From NCBI RefSeq assembly GCF_009932335.1, contig NZ_BLJF01000001.1:2480001-2544000 (forward strand): 64,000 nucleotides of DNA. Direction: 5' to 3'. A program made the translations under genes and the position numbers. The notes under the pieces are model-generated. The model did not search any database. It was not told where the DNA came from and was given only the letters and a program-made list of their open reading frames with translations. The stretch's first letter is position 1, and every line of letters starts with the position of its first letter. This stretch comes from Pseudomonas asiatica. GTDB taxonomy: Bacteria; Pseudomonadota; Gammaproteobacteria; Pseudomonadales; Pseudomonadaceae. Below, one piece after another: positions 15,221 to 24,702 of the stretch.

Positions 15221-17626
15221 CTAGAAACCCACTGTCGCCGACAGCAGGTAGGTACGCGGCGTAGACAGCGTCAGCCCCGGCTCGCTGTCATCCGAGGCCC
15301 CGGCCGAACTCCAGTAGCGGTCGTCCAGCACGTTCTCGACACTGGCACGCAAGGTAACCTGGGCGGAATTCACCTTGAACGCATAACGCGCACCCACGTC
15401 GTAACGCTCCCAGCCTTCGATCTGCTTGCTGTTGTTCTGGTCCAGGTACTGCGAGCTCGAGTGGATGCCCCGCGCCGTCAGGGTCAGGCCGTTCACCCCA
15501 GGCACATCCCATTCTGCGCCGAGGTTGACGTTGTACTCGGGCGTGGCCGGCGCGCGGTTGCCATCGTGGGCGCCACCGATGGTGTCGGTCAGTTCGCTGT
15601 CGATATACATCACCCCGCCCAGCACACGCACGCCTTGCACGGGCTCGCCGAACACGCTCAGTTCGATACCGCGGTTGTCGCGCTTGCCATTGGGGCCGAA
15701 CACCCGCGATATGGGGTTGGTTTCATAGGCGGGCTGGCGGATGCGGAAGGCACTGGCGGTAAAGGCGACCTGGCCCAGGTCGTACTTGGCCCCCACCTCG
15801 ACCTGGCGGCTGGTGAACGGCGGGAAGATCTGGTCTTCGTTGACCGATGTCGACGGCGCAATCTTGCCCTGGCTCAGGCCCTCCATGTAGTTGGCATACA
15901 ACGACAGCTGGTCGGTAACCTTGAGCAGCACGCCGCCCGAGGGCGACACCTTCTCTTCATCGTAGGCGGTATCCCCCTTGATGCCGTCGCTCCAGTCATC
16001 CACCTGCACCCGCTGCCAGCGCGCCCCAAGGGTCAGCAGCAGGCGGTCGTCGAAGAAGCCCAGGGTGTCGGCCAGGGCCACGCCGGAAAAGCGGTTTTCC
16101 GTGTACACCTCAGGATCGATGCGGGTTGGCGTGCCCGGTGTCGGCGTGGCCACCGGGTGGTAGAGGTTGCTGGGCGCCGAGGCATAGCGGGCGCCGCCGT
16201 TGGTGAAGTCCATGTAGAAGTAGGTGGCGGCCAGGTTCAGCTCGTGGCTGACCGGCCCGGTATGGAACCAGTTGCGCACGCCGGCCATGGCGGTACGCAC
16301 GGTTTCATCCCGGGTGAAGTCGCGCGGCTGCACGGTGAAGTCGCCGGCATCGTTGCTGATCGACACGTTGTGGCGCAGGAAGTCATGGTTGCTCTTGCGC
16401 GCGCCGACCGCGCCATAGGCCAGCAGCGACTCGCTGATATCGTACTCGGCATGCAGCGCACCGAAGGTGTCGTTGGTGCGCGCCTTGCTCCAGGCCTGGG
16501 CGTAATTGTGGCGTACGTCGTTGGCATCCGGCACCTTGGCATTGGCACCGACCAGCACCCGCTCCTGCGGTGCATCGGTATCGCGCTCGGTATGGCCAAG
16601 GTCCGCCGAAAGCCGCAGGCGCTCGCCACGAAAGTCCAGGCCCAACACCGCCATTTCACGTTCGACTCGCTGGTGGTCCCATTCGGTATCGCCCGCCTGT
16701 TTCACGCCATTGAAGCGCACGCCGAACTGCTGGCCTTCGCCAAAGCGCCGACCAACGTCCACCGCACCGCCTGCCTGGCCGGCCGAGGCATAGCTGCCGG
16801 TAAACTCGGTGAGCGGCTGGTCGCCGGCTCGCTTGGGCTGCACATTGATGCCGCCGCCGACACTGCCTCGCGGCGAAATGCCGTTGATCAGCTGGCTGGG
16901 GCCTTTGATGATGTCGACCCGGTCAGCCATTTCCATGTCGATCGAGTAGGTCGGCAGGATGCCGTACAGGCCGTTGTAGGCCACATCACTGTTGAACAGG
17001 CTGAAGCCGCGAATGGTGAACTGCTCGAAGCGCCCACCCGCCGGGTTGGTGGCGCGTACCGATGGGTCGCTGGCGATCAGCTCGCCCAAGGTTCGCGCCT
17101 GCTGGTTCTTCACCAGTTCGCTGGTGTAGCTGGTGATGCTGAACGGGGTTTCCATGAAGTCGCGCGTGCCGAGCAGGCCCTGTGAACCCTGACGGGCCAC
17201 CTGGCCACCGGCATAAGGTTGCGTTTCGTTGCCTGCGGCCAGGCCACCGACGATGCTGGTCGGGGCGATTTCAAGCGCACCACCCGCCTGGGGTGCCGGC
17301 ATCAATGTGAAAGCGCCCTCGCCCACCGGCAGCAACTGCAGGCCGCTGCCGCGTAGCAGCTGGGTGAAGCCTTCGTCGACGCTGTAGCTGCCGGACAGGC
17401 CATTGCTCTGCCGGCCGTTGACCAGCGCCGGGTCCAGCGACAGGCTGACCCCGGCCTGGTCGGCAAACTGGGTAAGTGCCGCACCCAGGCTGGCGGCTGG
17501 CACCTGATAGCTGCGCCGGGCAGGTTCATCGGCCCAGGCCGGTGTACACAACAACAGGCTCATGGCGAACAACGGATGTGCCGCACGCGCCAGTGGACGC
17601 AGGCGGCTGGACATGACAACAGGCAT
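15221..17626 (-). CDS. TonB-dependent siderophore receptor with N-terminal signalling domain
   Basis: An 801-residue outer-membrane receptor. A signal peptide (to about residue 32, TPAWADEP) is followed by a STN signalling domain (about 37-110: YQVPAASLGAALTQFADQAG ... GAFTLMP), a plug domain (RDFMETPFSITSYTSELVKN onward) and a beta-barrel ending in the classical ...LLSATVGF. It imports a ferric siderophore using TonB energy. The STN domain means it also signals through the FecR-type anti-sigma factor encoded just upstream. AGGGGAG precedes the first ATG at 17626, deciding the start. The siderophore is not identifiable, although the FpvA/FoxA-like layout is clear. Confidence 0.92.
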   Translation of the reverse strand: MPVVMSSRLRPLARAAHPLFAMSLLLCTPAWADEPARRSYQVPAASLGAALTQFADQAGVSLSLDPALVNGRQSNGLSGSYSVDEGFTQLLRGSGLQLLPVGEGAFTLMPAPQAGGALEIAPTSIVGGLAAGNETQPYAGGQVARQGSQGLLGTRDFMETPFSITSYTSELVKNQQARTLGELIASDPSVRATNPAGGRFEQFTIRGFSLFNSDVAYNGLYGILPTYSIDMEMADRVDIIKGPSQLINGISPRGSVGGGINVQPKRAGDQPLTEFTGSYASAGQAGGAVDVGRRFGEGQQFGVRFNGVKQAGDTEWDHQRVEREMAVLGLDFRGERLRLSADLGHTERDTDAPQERVLVGANAKVPDANDVRHNYAQAWSKARTNDTFGALHAEYDISESLLAYGAVGARKSNHDFLRHNVSISNDAGDFTVQPRDFTRDETVRTAMAGVRNWFHTGPVSHELNLAATYFYMDFTNGGARYASAPSNLYHPVATPTPGTPTRIDPEVYTENRFSGVALADTLGFFDDRLLLTLGARWQRVQVDDWSDGIKGDTAYDEEKVSPSGGVLLKVTDQLSLYANYMEGLSQGKIAPSTSVNEDQIFPPFTSRQVEVGAKYDLGQVAFTASAFRIRQPAYETNPISRVFGPNGKRDNRGIELSVFGEPVQGVRVLGGVMYIDSELTDTIGGAHDGNRAPATPEYNVNLGAEWDVPGVNGLTLTARGIHSSSQYLDQNNSKQIEGWERYDVGARYAFKVNSAQVTLRASVENVLDDRYWSSAGASDDSEPGLTLSTPRTYLLSATVGF

Positions 17627-17692
17627 TGAACAAGGCTCCCCTTTATTTGCTCCTACCGGTAATGACCGGTGAGCGAAAAAAAGGGGACAGCC

Positions 17693-18637
17693 TCATGCGC
17701 GATTTTCCCGCGCGACCAGGCTCACCCAGTAACGCGTGCGCGTGTGCACCTGCAACGGCAGGCTGGCGGCGAGCAAGGCCAGCACCCGGTCGGTGTCGTC
17801 GAGGCGGAACGTACCGGTCACGCGCAGGGCCTCCAGTTCGGGCGCCCAGCGCAGCACGCCGGGGCGGTACCTGCGCAGCTCGTGCAGCAGCTCGCCCAAG
17901 GGGCGATCCTCCAGCCGCAGTACCCCTTCGCGCCAGCCCAGCAGCCATGCGTCCAGGCCGGTGACAGGGCCAACCCCGGCCACTTGCAGGCTGGCCTGCT
18001 GCCCGGCCTGCAGCAGCAGCGCCGGGCCTTGCCGCGGCTGCAGGTTGGCCGTGCCCTTGAGCACCGATACCCGGCAAGCCTGATCGACCAGGCGCAAGCA
18101 CACCTCACCAGCATCCAGCGCGACCTGGCCATAGGGCACCTGCAACGTCAGGCTCAGGTTGCCGGGCAACCTGACTGCCACTTCGCCACGCAGCAATGTC
18201 AGGCGACGCGCGCCCAGGTCGATATCCACCGCACTGTCGGTGTTCAACTGCACGAATGTGCCATCGCTCAGCAGCACCTGCCGGCGCTCCCCGACTGCGG
18301 TGCGCATGTCGGCGGCCCAGGCCTCCAGCGGCAGTTCGCGGCTTGCCAGCCAGGCCGCCGGCAACAATGCAGCCACGCCCAGGGCCTGCTTGAGCAGCGC
18401 CCGACGGCCGCTATCCGGGCGGTCCAGGGTGGCCATGGCCAATGCGCCGGGTAGCGCGGAAAAGCGCTGGCGCAACAGCAGTGCCTTTTGCCAGGCGTGT
18501 TCGTGCAAGGTGCTGCTGGTGCGCCATTGTTCCAGGCGCTGCAGGTCACCCTCGCTGGCAGCGCCAGAGTCCACCAGTGCCAGCCAGCGCGCGGCGGCCT
18601 GCAGTGCCTCGCGGGTTTCGGGGGAATGGCTGGTCAT
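17693..18637 (-). CDS. FecR family anti-sigma regulator
   Basis: A 314-residue FecR-type regulator: a cytoplasmic N-terminal anti-sigma domain (ARWLALVDSGAASEGDLQRL ... WQKALLL), one membrane segment (about 83-101, LKQALGVAALLPAAWLAS), and a periplasmic FecR domain (ERRQVLLSDGTFVQLNTDS). It receives the signal from the STN domain of the receptor downstream. The ATG at 18637 overlaps the sigma factor stop (ATGA), giving translational coupling. Confidence 0.92.
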   Translation of the reverse strand: MTSHSPETREALQAAARWLALVDSGAASEGDLQRLEQWRTSSTLHEHAWQKALLLRQRFSALPGALAMATLDRPDSGRRALLKQALGVAALLPAAWLASRELPLEAWAADMRTAVGERRQVLLSDGTFVQLNTDSAVDIDLGARRLTLLRGEVAVRLPGNLSLTLQVPYGQVALDAGEVCLRLVDQACRVSVLKGTANLQPRQGPALLLQAGQQASLQVAGVGPVTGLDAWLLGWREGVLRLEDRPLGELLHELRRYRPGVLRWAPELEALRVTGTFRLDDTDRVLALLAASLPLQVHTRTRYWVSLVARENRA

Positions 18638-19146
18638 TGCAGTTCGGCCAGCAGGCAATGCTCGTAGGCCTGCGCCATGTAGCGTTTGACCGAGCGCTCG
18701 CAAACGCCCAGGCGCTTGCCGATCTCGGCATAGCCCAGGCCCTCCAGCTGGCTCCAGAGAAAGGCCTTGCGTACCGGCACCTTGAGGCCGTCGAGCAACT
18801 CGTCGAGGGCTTGCAGGGTTTCCAGCAGTACCCAACGCTGCTCTGGCGAGGGCACATGCTGCTCGGGCAACTGCGCCAGTGCATCGAGGTAGGCTTGTTC
18901 CAGGCTACGCCGCTGGTGGAAGTTGCTCAGCAGGCGCTTGCCCACGGTCAGCAGGTAGGCACGCGGTTCGCGAATGTCTGCCAGCGGCTGGGCGCTGGCC
19001 AGGATACGCAGGAAGGTATCCTGGCTGAGGTCGGCGGCATCCCAGGCATTGCCCATGCGCCGCCGCAGCCAGGTTTCCAGCCAGCCGCGGTGTTCCCGGT
19101 ACAGGGCAGGCAGGCTATGCTCCGGTGGCGGCGCGGCGTCGATCAT
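18634..19146 (-). CDS. ECF RNA polymerase sigma factor, FecI type
   Basis: A 170-residue sigma factor with region 2 (LYREHRGWLETWLRRRMGN ... DLSQDTFLRIL) and region 4 (VRKAFLWSQLEGLGYAEIGK then RLGVCERSVKRYMAQAY). It should direct transcription of the receptor gene two positions downstream when the siderophore is bound. A Fur-like site lies 22 bases upstream of the start, so the whole cluster is probably iron-repressed. Confidence 0.92.
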   Translation of the reverse strand: MIDAAPPPEHSLPALYREHRGWLETWLRRRMGNAWDAADLSQDTFLRILASAQPLADIREPRAYLLTVGKRLLSNFHQRRSLEQAYLDALAQLPEQHVPSPEQRWVLLETLQALDELLDGLKVPVRKAFLWSQLEGLGYAEIGKRLGVCERSVKRYMAQAYEHCLLAELQ

Positions 19147-19167
19147 GGGGAAGGCCCTGCGGTGGTG

Positions 19168-19190
19168 TAAATAAGATTAATTCTAATTTA
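19168..19190 (-). promoter_or_regulatory. Putative Fur box
   Basis: A 23-base all but G-free near-palindrome (core AATAAGATTAATTCTAATTT) that matches its own complement at 18 of 23 positions. It is strikingly AT-rich for this genome and lies directly upstream of the iron-starvation-type sigma factor. The match to the Fur consensus is by eye. Confidence 0.65.
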
Positions 19191-19224
19191 CAGCGCACCA
19201 CAGAACCAAGCGGTTTGTTACCAG

Positions 19225-20862
19225 TCAGGCAATCGCCGCATCCACCAGCACTTGCGCTTCCTGCACCAGGCGCTGCAGGTGCGCCTCGTCGATGAAGCTT
19301 TCGGCGTAGATCTTGTAGATATCCTCGGTGCCCGACGGGCGTGCGGCGAACCAGCCATTCGCGGTCATCACCTTCAGCCCGCCGATCGCCTGGCCGTTGC
19401 CCGGCGCATGGCTGAGGATCTGCACGATCGGCTCACCCGCCAGCTCGGTCGACTTCACCTGCTCCGGCGCCAGCTTGCTCAGCAAAGCCTTCTGCCGGGC
19501 ATCGGCCTTGGCTTCGACACGGGTGGCGAACGGCTTGCCCAGCGCCTCGGTCAGGTCGGCGTAGGCCTGGCTCGGGTTGCGCCCGGTGCGGGCGGTCATC
19601 TCGGCAGCCAGCAAGGCCGGGATCAGCCCGTCCTTGTCGGTGGCCCAGACCGAGCCATCGCGGCGCAGGAACGAAGCCCCCGCACTTTCCTCGCCACCAA
19701 AGCCCAGCGTGCCGTCGAACAGGCCCTGGGCGAAGAACTTGAAGCCCACCGGCACTTCGTACAGTTCACGGCCCAGGCGCTGGGTGACGCGATCGATCAG
19801 GCCACTGGACACCACGGTCTTGCCGACGGCGGCATCGCTGCGCCATTGCGGGCGGTGGCGGTACAGGTAGTCGATGGCCACGGCCAGGTAGTTGTTCGGC
19901 TGCAGCAGGCCATCGGGGGTGACGATGCCATGGCGATCGTGGTCCGGGTCGCAGGCGAAGGCCACGTCGAAGCGTTCGCGCAGGCCGATCAGGCCCTGCA
20001 TGGCATAGGGCGAGGACGGGTCCATGCGGATCTGGCCGTCCCAGTCGACAGTCATGAAGCGGAAGGTCGGGTCGACCTCGGTGTTCACTACTTCCAGGTC
20101 GAGCTGGTAATGCTTGGCGATCGCCGACCAGTAGCGCACCCCTGCGCCGCCCAGCGGGTCGACGCCCAGGCGCAGCTTGGCAGCGCGGATGACGTCGAAG
20201 TCGATGACGTTTTCCAGGTCGGCCACGTAGTTGCTCACGTAGTCGTGACGCTGGGTGGTGGATGCCTGCAGCGCCTGGGCATGGTCCATGCGCTTGACGC
20301 CCGCCAGGTCAGCAGCCAGCAGTTCGTTGGCCTTGGCCTCGATCCACTTGGTCACGTCGCTGTCGGCCGGGCCGCCATTGGGCGGGTTGTACTTGAAGCC
20401 ACCGCTTTGCGGCGGGTTGTGCGACGGGGTGATGACGATGCCGTCGGCCAGGCCCTGCTCGCGGCCACGGTTATGGCAGAGGATGGCATGGGAAACCGCT
20501 GGTGTTGGCGTGTATTCGTCGTCCTTGGACAGCATTACCTGCACGCCATTGGCAGCCAGCACTTCCAGGGCGCTGGCGGTAGCCGGTGCCGACAGTGCGT
20601 GGGTGTCGGCGCCGATGAACAGCGGGCCATCGATGCCCTTCTCCTGGCGATACAGGCAGATGGCCTGGGTAATGGCCAGAACGTGGTACTCGTTGAAACT
20701 CAATTCAAGCGAAGTGCCCCGGTGCCCAGAGGTGCCGAAGGCCACCCGCTGGGCCGCCACGGCAGCGTCGGGGCGGCCGGTGTAGTAGGCGGTGAGCAGT
20801 CGGGGAATATCGACCAGCACGCTGGCCGGAGCCGGCTTGCCTGCCAAAGGACTGAGCGTCAT
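19225..20862 (-). CDS. pgm: Phosphoglucomutase (alpha-D-glucose phosphate-specific)
   Basis: A 545-residue phosphohexomutase of the usual length for bacterial Pgm. [15 protein letters not shown] near residue 45 is the substrate/metal-proximal N-terminal motif, [23 protein letters not shown] holds the catalytic phosphoserine, [11 protein letters not shown] is the metal-binding DxDxDR-like loop, and [18 protein letters not shown] near the C-terminus is the phosphate-binding loop. It interconverts glucose 1- and 6-phosphate for glycogen, trehalose and envelope sugars. GAGG precedes the start. It is monocistronic as far as can be seen. Confidence 0.95.
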   Translation of the reverse strand: MTLSPLAGKPAPASVLVDIPRLLTAYYTGRPDAAVAAQRVAFGTSGHRGTSLELSFNEYHVLAITQAICLYRQEKGIDGPLFIGADTHALSAPATASALEVLAANGVQVMLSKDDEYTPTPAVSHAILCHNRGREQGLADGIVITPSHNPPQSGGFKYNPPNGGPADSDVTKWIEAKANELLAADLAGVKRMDHAQALQASTTQRHDYVSNYVADLENVIDFDVIRAAKLRLGVDPLGGAGVRYWSAIAKHYQLDLEVVNTEVDPTFRFMTVDWDGQIRMDPSSPYAMQGLIGLRERFDVAFACDPDHDRHGIVTPDGLLQPNNYLAVAIDYLYRHRPQWRSDAAVGKTVVSSGLIDRVTQRLGRELYEVPVGFKFFAQGLFDGTLGFGGEESAGASFLRRDGSVWATDKDGLIPALLAAEMTARTGRNPSQAYADLTEALGKPFATRVEAKADARQKALLSKLAPEQVKSTELAGEPIVQILSHAPGNGQAIGGLKVMTANGWFAARPSGTEDIYKIYAESFIDEAHLQRLVQEAQVLVDAAIA

Positions 20863-20975
20863 GCAGAAACCTCGAGTTCAACGGATGTTGGTGTTGGAGC
20901 GTGCAGTGTACTGAGAGTTGCAATGCCGCGCGATGGGCGGCAGCAAAGAAACATCAGGCCACGTAGCCCGCTTTT

Positions 20976-21090
20976 TGTAGGAGCGGCCTTGTGTCGCGAT
21001 AGGGGTGCGAAGCGCCCCCAGGATCTTCGCACCTCCAGGAATTGTCGGGGCCGCTTTGCGGCCCTTTCGCGGCACAAGGCCGCTCCTACA
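20976..21090. repeat. REP doublet, type A
   Basis: Full inverted pair upstream of both flanking genes, i.e. in the divergent region between pgm and the DUF1345 gene. The right arm carries one substitution in the core (CGCGGCACAAGG). Confidence 0.9.
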
Positions 21091-21163
21091 TGGACCGCGC
21101 ATGCCGCTCATCTGCCTCATGACGGTCTAGAGTAAAAGCCATGCACCCTGCAAAAGAGACCCC

Positions 21164-21811
21164 ATGGCTTTCCACCGCCTGACCCACACCCACCCGCGCC
21201 TGAGCATCGCCACTTTGGTCGGCCTGCTCGGCGCCTGGCTGATCCCCGCCAGCGACAGCGTGCAGCACATCCTCGCCGGTTGGAACCTTGGCGTATGGCT
21301 GTACCTGCTGCTGGTGCTCTACCTGACCTTGAGCGCCAATGCGGAAAAGGTACGCAAGGTCGCCCGCGTCGAAGACGAAAACGCCGGCCTGGTCCTGCTC
21401 ACCGTGTGCATCGCCGCCATCGCCAGCCTCGCCGCCGTCACCCTGCAACTGGTGTCCAGCCGTGGCCTGCAAGGCACGGCGCTGGTCGTGCACTACCTCT
21501 ACACCGGCCTGACCGTGGCCGGCTCCTGGCTGTTGATCGGCTGCATTTTCAGCCTGCACTATGCGCGGCTGTTCTATACCGGACAAAACCACGAACCGCC
21601 GCTGCGCTTCGCCGATGGCGAACGCAACCCCGATTACTGGGACTTCCACTACTTCTCGTTCACCATCAGCGTGGCGGTACAAACCTCCGACGTGGGCATC
21701 GCCGGGCGGGAGTTGCGGCGGGTAGTGCTGGCACATTCACTAGTGGGGTTCGTATTCAACACGGCGATCCTGGGATTCACCATCAACATCGCTGCCGGGT
21801 TGCTCGGCTGA
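21164..21811 (+). CDS. DUF1345 family membrane protein
   Basis: A 215-residue protein with about five hydrophobic segments. [23 protein letters not shown] and the C-terminal [23 protein letters not shown] are the hallmark segments of DUF1345. The family is widespread and uncharacterised. It is followed by a 275-base gap with no recognisable feature apart from the promoter of the next gene. Confidence 0.85.
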   Translation: MAFHRLTHTHPRLSIATLVGLLGAWLIPASDSVQHILAGWNLGVWLYLLLVLYLTLSANAEKVRKVARVEDENAGLVLLTVCIAAIASLAAVTLQLVSSRGLQGTALVVHYLYTGLTVAGSWLLIGCIFSLHYARLFYTGQNHEPPLRFADGERNPDYWDFHYFSFTISVAVQTSDVGIAGRELRRVVLAHSLVGFVFNTAILGFTINIAAGLLG

Positions 21812-22085
21812 TCACACCGCTCGTCCGAAAACATCGCGCGGCAAATTCGATCAAATTGGCAGCACCTGGCGGGTTATCTGCCGTCAACATGCCAGGAAAA
21901 CGTTTGCCTTGCGGGCGTGCGCAAAATGCCGTCCAAGACAAAGCTGTGACCTCTGTCATGCATCAGTGAATTTGTCTTATTGGCCGCCGAGAATAGTGCG
22001 TGACAGGTGCTATGGTTACCTTCCCGGCGGCCGCATCGATGTGGCCACCCGCTCACCACGTCCAGGTACGGACAAGGAGGCTGGC

Positions 22086-22346
22086 ATGAACAAGATGACG
22101 TTCCCCAACGCCTGCCAGGTGATGCGCTGGCATTTCCACCCGCTGGGCTTCGAAGCCAGCATGGATGCGCCGCGCAGCATGGTCGCGCGGCTGTTCGACC
22201 GCGCCACCGGCGAAACCTTGCTGGCGATCGCAGGCATTCCCTGCTCGGCAATCATGGCCGCCGCCGACGTAGAGCGCATCATCGAGGCCGTCGAGGCGGA
22301 GATGGATACCTTCATGCCCGCCTTCACCTTGCGCGACGCGGTCTAG
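22086..22346 (+). CDS. DUF1652 family small protein
   Basis: An 86-residue cytoplasmic protein. A perfect AAGGAGG lies 7 bases before the ATG at 22086 and fixes the start. The N-terminal helix and CQVMRWHFHPLGFEASMD match the pseudomonad-specific DUF1652 family of unknown function. Its TAG stop (22344-22346) overlaps the TAG stop of the convergent c-di-GMP gene within the palindrome CTAG. Confidence 0.8.
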   Translation: MNKMTFPNACQVMRWHFHPLGFEASMDAPRSMVARLFDRATGETLLAIAGIPCSAIMAAADVERIIEAVEAEMDTFMPAFTLRDAV

Positions 22347-24433
22347 CCCGCTGCGGTGCTTTCCTGGCGCATGGCCTGCAACTTGCCCATGAACTGCTCG
22401 GCCGGCACCGGCTGGCCCAGCAGGTAGCCTTGCAGCGAATCGCAGCCCAGGCGGGTCAGGAAGTCCTGCTGCCTGTCAGTCTCCACCCCTTCGGCAACGA
22501 TGCGCAGGCCCAGCGCCTGGCCCAGCGCCACGATAGCCGAAACGATCGCCGCATCGTCGCTGTCCTGCTCCAGGTCGCGCACGAAACCGCGGTCGATCTT
22601 CAGCTCGTTGGCCGGCAGGCGCTTGAGGTACATCAGGCTGGAATAACCGGTGCCAAAGTCATCGATGGACAGGTCCACGCCCATGTCGGACAACCGTTGC
22701 AGCACCGTCAGGCTGGCATCGGCGTCGTGCATGGCGGTGGTTTCGGTAATTTCCAGGGTGAGGCAGTTGGCCGGCAGGCTGTTCTGCTGCAGGGCTCGGG
22801 CCACGCTCTCGACCAGCCCGGCATGGCAGAACTGGATGGCGGACAGGTTCACCGCCATGCGCCAGCCGTGGTGCCCCTGGTCCAGCCACTGGCGCATCTG
22901 GCGGCAGGCCTCGATGAGCACCCATTCGCCAATGGGGATGATCAGGCCGGTCTTTTCTGCCAGGCCGATGAAACGGTCGGGCAGCAACAGGCCCTGCTGA
23001 GGGTGCTCCCAGCGCAGCAAGGCCTCGGCACCGATCGGCTGGCAATTCTGGGCGTCGAACTTGGGCTGGTAGTGCAGGCGGAACTGGCGCTGCTCCAGGG
23101 CCTGGCGCAGGTCCTGCAGTAGCTGCAGTTGCTGGCGGGCGTTGCTGTTCATCGACGCGTCGAAGAAGCTGTAGCCATTCTTGCCGGCGCTCTTGGCGTG
23201 ATACATGGCAGCGTCGGCATTGCGCAGCAGCTCATGCTGGTCCAGGCCATTGCCCGGGTACAGGACGATGCCCAGGCTCGCTGTCAGCTGCAGGTCATGC
23301 TCGGCCACGCGGAATGGCCGTGACACCAGGTTGACCTGCTTGACCGCCACATCCATGGCATCGTTCGGCTCGCGCAGCTCCACCAGCAGCACGAATTCGT
23401 CGCCGCCGATGCGCGCCAGCGTGTCCTGGCTGTGCAGGTGCCCGCGCAGGCGCGCCGCCACAGCCTTGAGCAGCAAGTCGCCGATGTGGTGGCCGAAGGC
23501 ATCGTTGACGGGCTTGAAGCCGTCCAGGTCGATGAACATCAGGGCAAAGCAGCCGCCCTGCTCCGCTACCTTGGCAATGGCCTGCTCGATGCGGTCGGCC
23601 AGCAACGTACGGTTGGGCAGGTCGGTGAGCGTGTCGTGCAGGGCCAGCTGGGTCAGTTCCTGATTTGCCAGCGTCAGCGAGCGGGCCAGCTCGGCGGTAC
23701 GCGCCTCCAGCCGGGCATCCAGTACCGAGGTGAGCAAGGCCACCGCGAGTACCGCCAGCGTGGTGATCAGCACCAGGTAGACCAGGCCGTCGCCTTGCAG
23801 GCCTCCCGCTGCCAGCGCACCGCAGAAGCTGCCTTCGGGGAAGTTCGCCGCGGCCATGCCGGTGTAGTGCATGCCGACGATGGCAACGCCCATCACCACC
23901 GCCGCCAGGCCGCGAATCTGCCGCACATAGGGCGTGTGCGCGCGGAGGCGGAAGGCGATCCACAAGGCCGCTGCCGAGGCGCCCACCGCAATCAGCAGCG
24001 AGGCCCCGAACAGCGTGGGGTCATAGTCGATGCCCGGCAGCATGCGCAGCGCGGCCATACCGGTGTAATGCATACAGGCGATGCCGGCGCCCATGATCAG
24101 CGCACCAAACCCCAACTGCAGCCAGGGCAGGCTCGGCTGGCTGACCAGCCACAAGGCAAAGCCTGAAGACAAGACGGCGATCAGCAGCGAGAACGCGGTC
24201 AGGGCAAGGTCGTAGCCCAGGTCGATGGGCAGGCTGAAGGCGAGCATGCCGATGAAATGCATCGACCATACGCCGATGCCCATCGCCAGCGCGCCACCCC
24301 CCATCCACAGCCAGGCAGCCCGGCCTTTGGCCGTGGCGATGCGGCCGGTCAGGTCAAGGGCGGTATAGGACGCCAGGATCGCCACGCACAGCGAAATCAA
24401 CACCAGCGAAGAGGAGTAACTACCGGTCAGCAT
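22343..24433 (-). CDS. MHYT-GGDEF-EAL cyclic-di-GMP protein (MucR-like)
   Basis: A 696-residue membrane protein. Seven hydrophobic segments carry three MHYT-type motifs (58-61 MHFI, 121-124 MHYT, 188-191 MHYT), predicted to bind a metal and sense oxygen, CO or NO. They are followed by a GGDEF domain with intact GGDEF (343-347) and an EAL domain with E470-A-L (in GAEALLRWEHP), DDFGTGYSSL (591-600) and EGVE (648-651), so both cyclase and phosphodiesterase activities look possible. The product-inhibition RxxD site is degenerate (H334 in place of Arg). The architecture equals P. aeruginosa MucR. The start at 24433 begins the first membrane segment; longer readings run through the REP element. Confidence 0.92.
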   Translation of the reverse strand: MLTGSYSSSLVLISLCVAILASYTALDLTGRIATAKGRAAWLWMGGGALAMGIGVWSMHFIGMLAFSLPIDLGYDLALTAFSLLIAVLSSGFALWLVSQPSLPWLQLGFGALIMGAGIACMHYTGMAALRMLPGIDYDPTLFGASLLIAVGASAAALWIAFRLRAHTPYVRQIRGLAAVVMGVAIVGMHYTGMAAANFPEGSFCGALAAGGLQGDGLVYLVLITTLAVLAVALLTSVLDARLEARTAELARSLTLANQELTQLALHDTLTDLPNRTLLADRIEQAIAKVAEQGGCFALMFIDLDGFKPVNDAFGHHIGDLLLKAVAARLRGHLHSQDTLARIGGDEFVLLVELREPNDAMDVAVKQVNLVSRPFRVAEHDLQLTASLGIVLYPGNGLDQHELLRNADAAMYHAKSAGKNGYSFFDASMNSNARQQLQLLQDLRQALEQRQFRLHYQPKFDAQNCQPIGAEALLRWEHPQQGLLLPDRFIGLAEKTGLIIPIGEWVLIEACRQMRQWLDQGHHGWRMAVNLSAIQFCHAGLVESVARALQQNSLPANCLTLEITETTAMHDADASLTVLQRLSDMGVDLSIDDFGTGYSSLMYLKRLPANELKIDRGFVRDLEQDSDDAAIVSAIVALGQALGLRIVAEGVETDRQQDFLTRLGCDSLQGYLLGQPVPAEQFMGKLQAMRQESTAAG

Positions 24434-24563
24434 CGAGAGTTCCAGCGGGGCGGGAGGCCCGGAAAAGCTGATGATTGTACTCAAGGTCAGGCGAAACGCA
24501 CGGGGTTTTTGCGAATGGGAATGGATCCAAAGACTGCGAGGGCCTGGACGCATGCGCGGTAGC

Positions 24564-24679
24564 TGTAGGAGCGGCCTTGTGTCGCGATCGGGCTGCGAAG
24601 CGGCCCCAGCGATCTGTGCTTGTACACAAAGTTCTGGGGCCGCTCTGCGGCCCGATCTCGACACAAGGCCGCTCCTACA
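24564..24679. repeat. REP doublet, type A
   Basis: Full inverted pair between the c-di-GMP gene and the outer-membrane component of the RND operon; both flanking genes are read leftward. Confidence 0.9.
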
Positions 24680-24702
24680 GAGGTACGCGTCTGCGGGTCG
24701 CT

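Noticed and set aside
15461..17185. Long + strand frame opposite the siderophore receptor, and similar ones opposite muxB, muxC and the YcaO gene
   Set aside because: All are mirror frames of conserved genes and show no domain or signal sequence.
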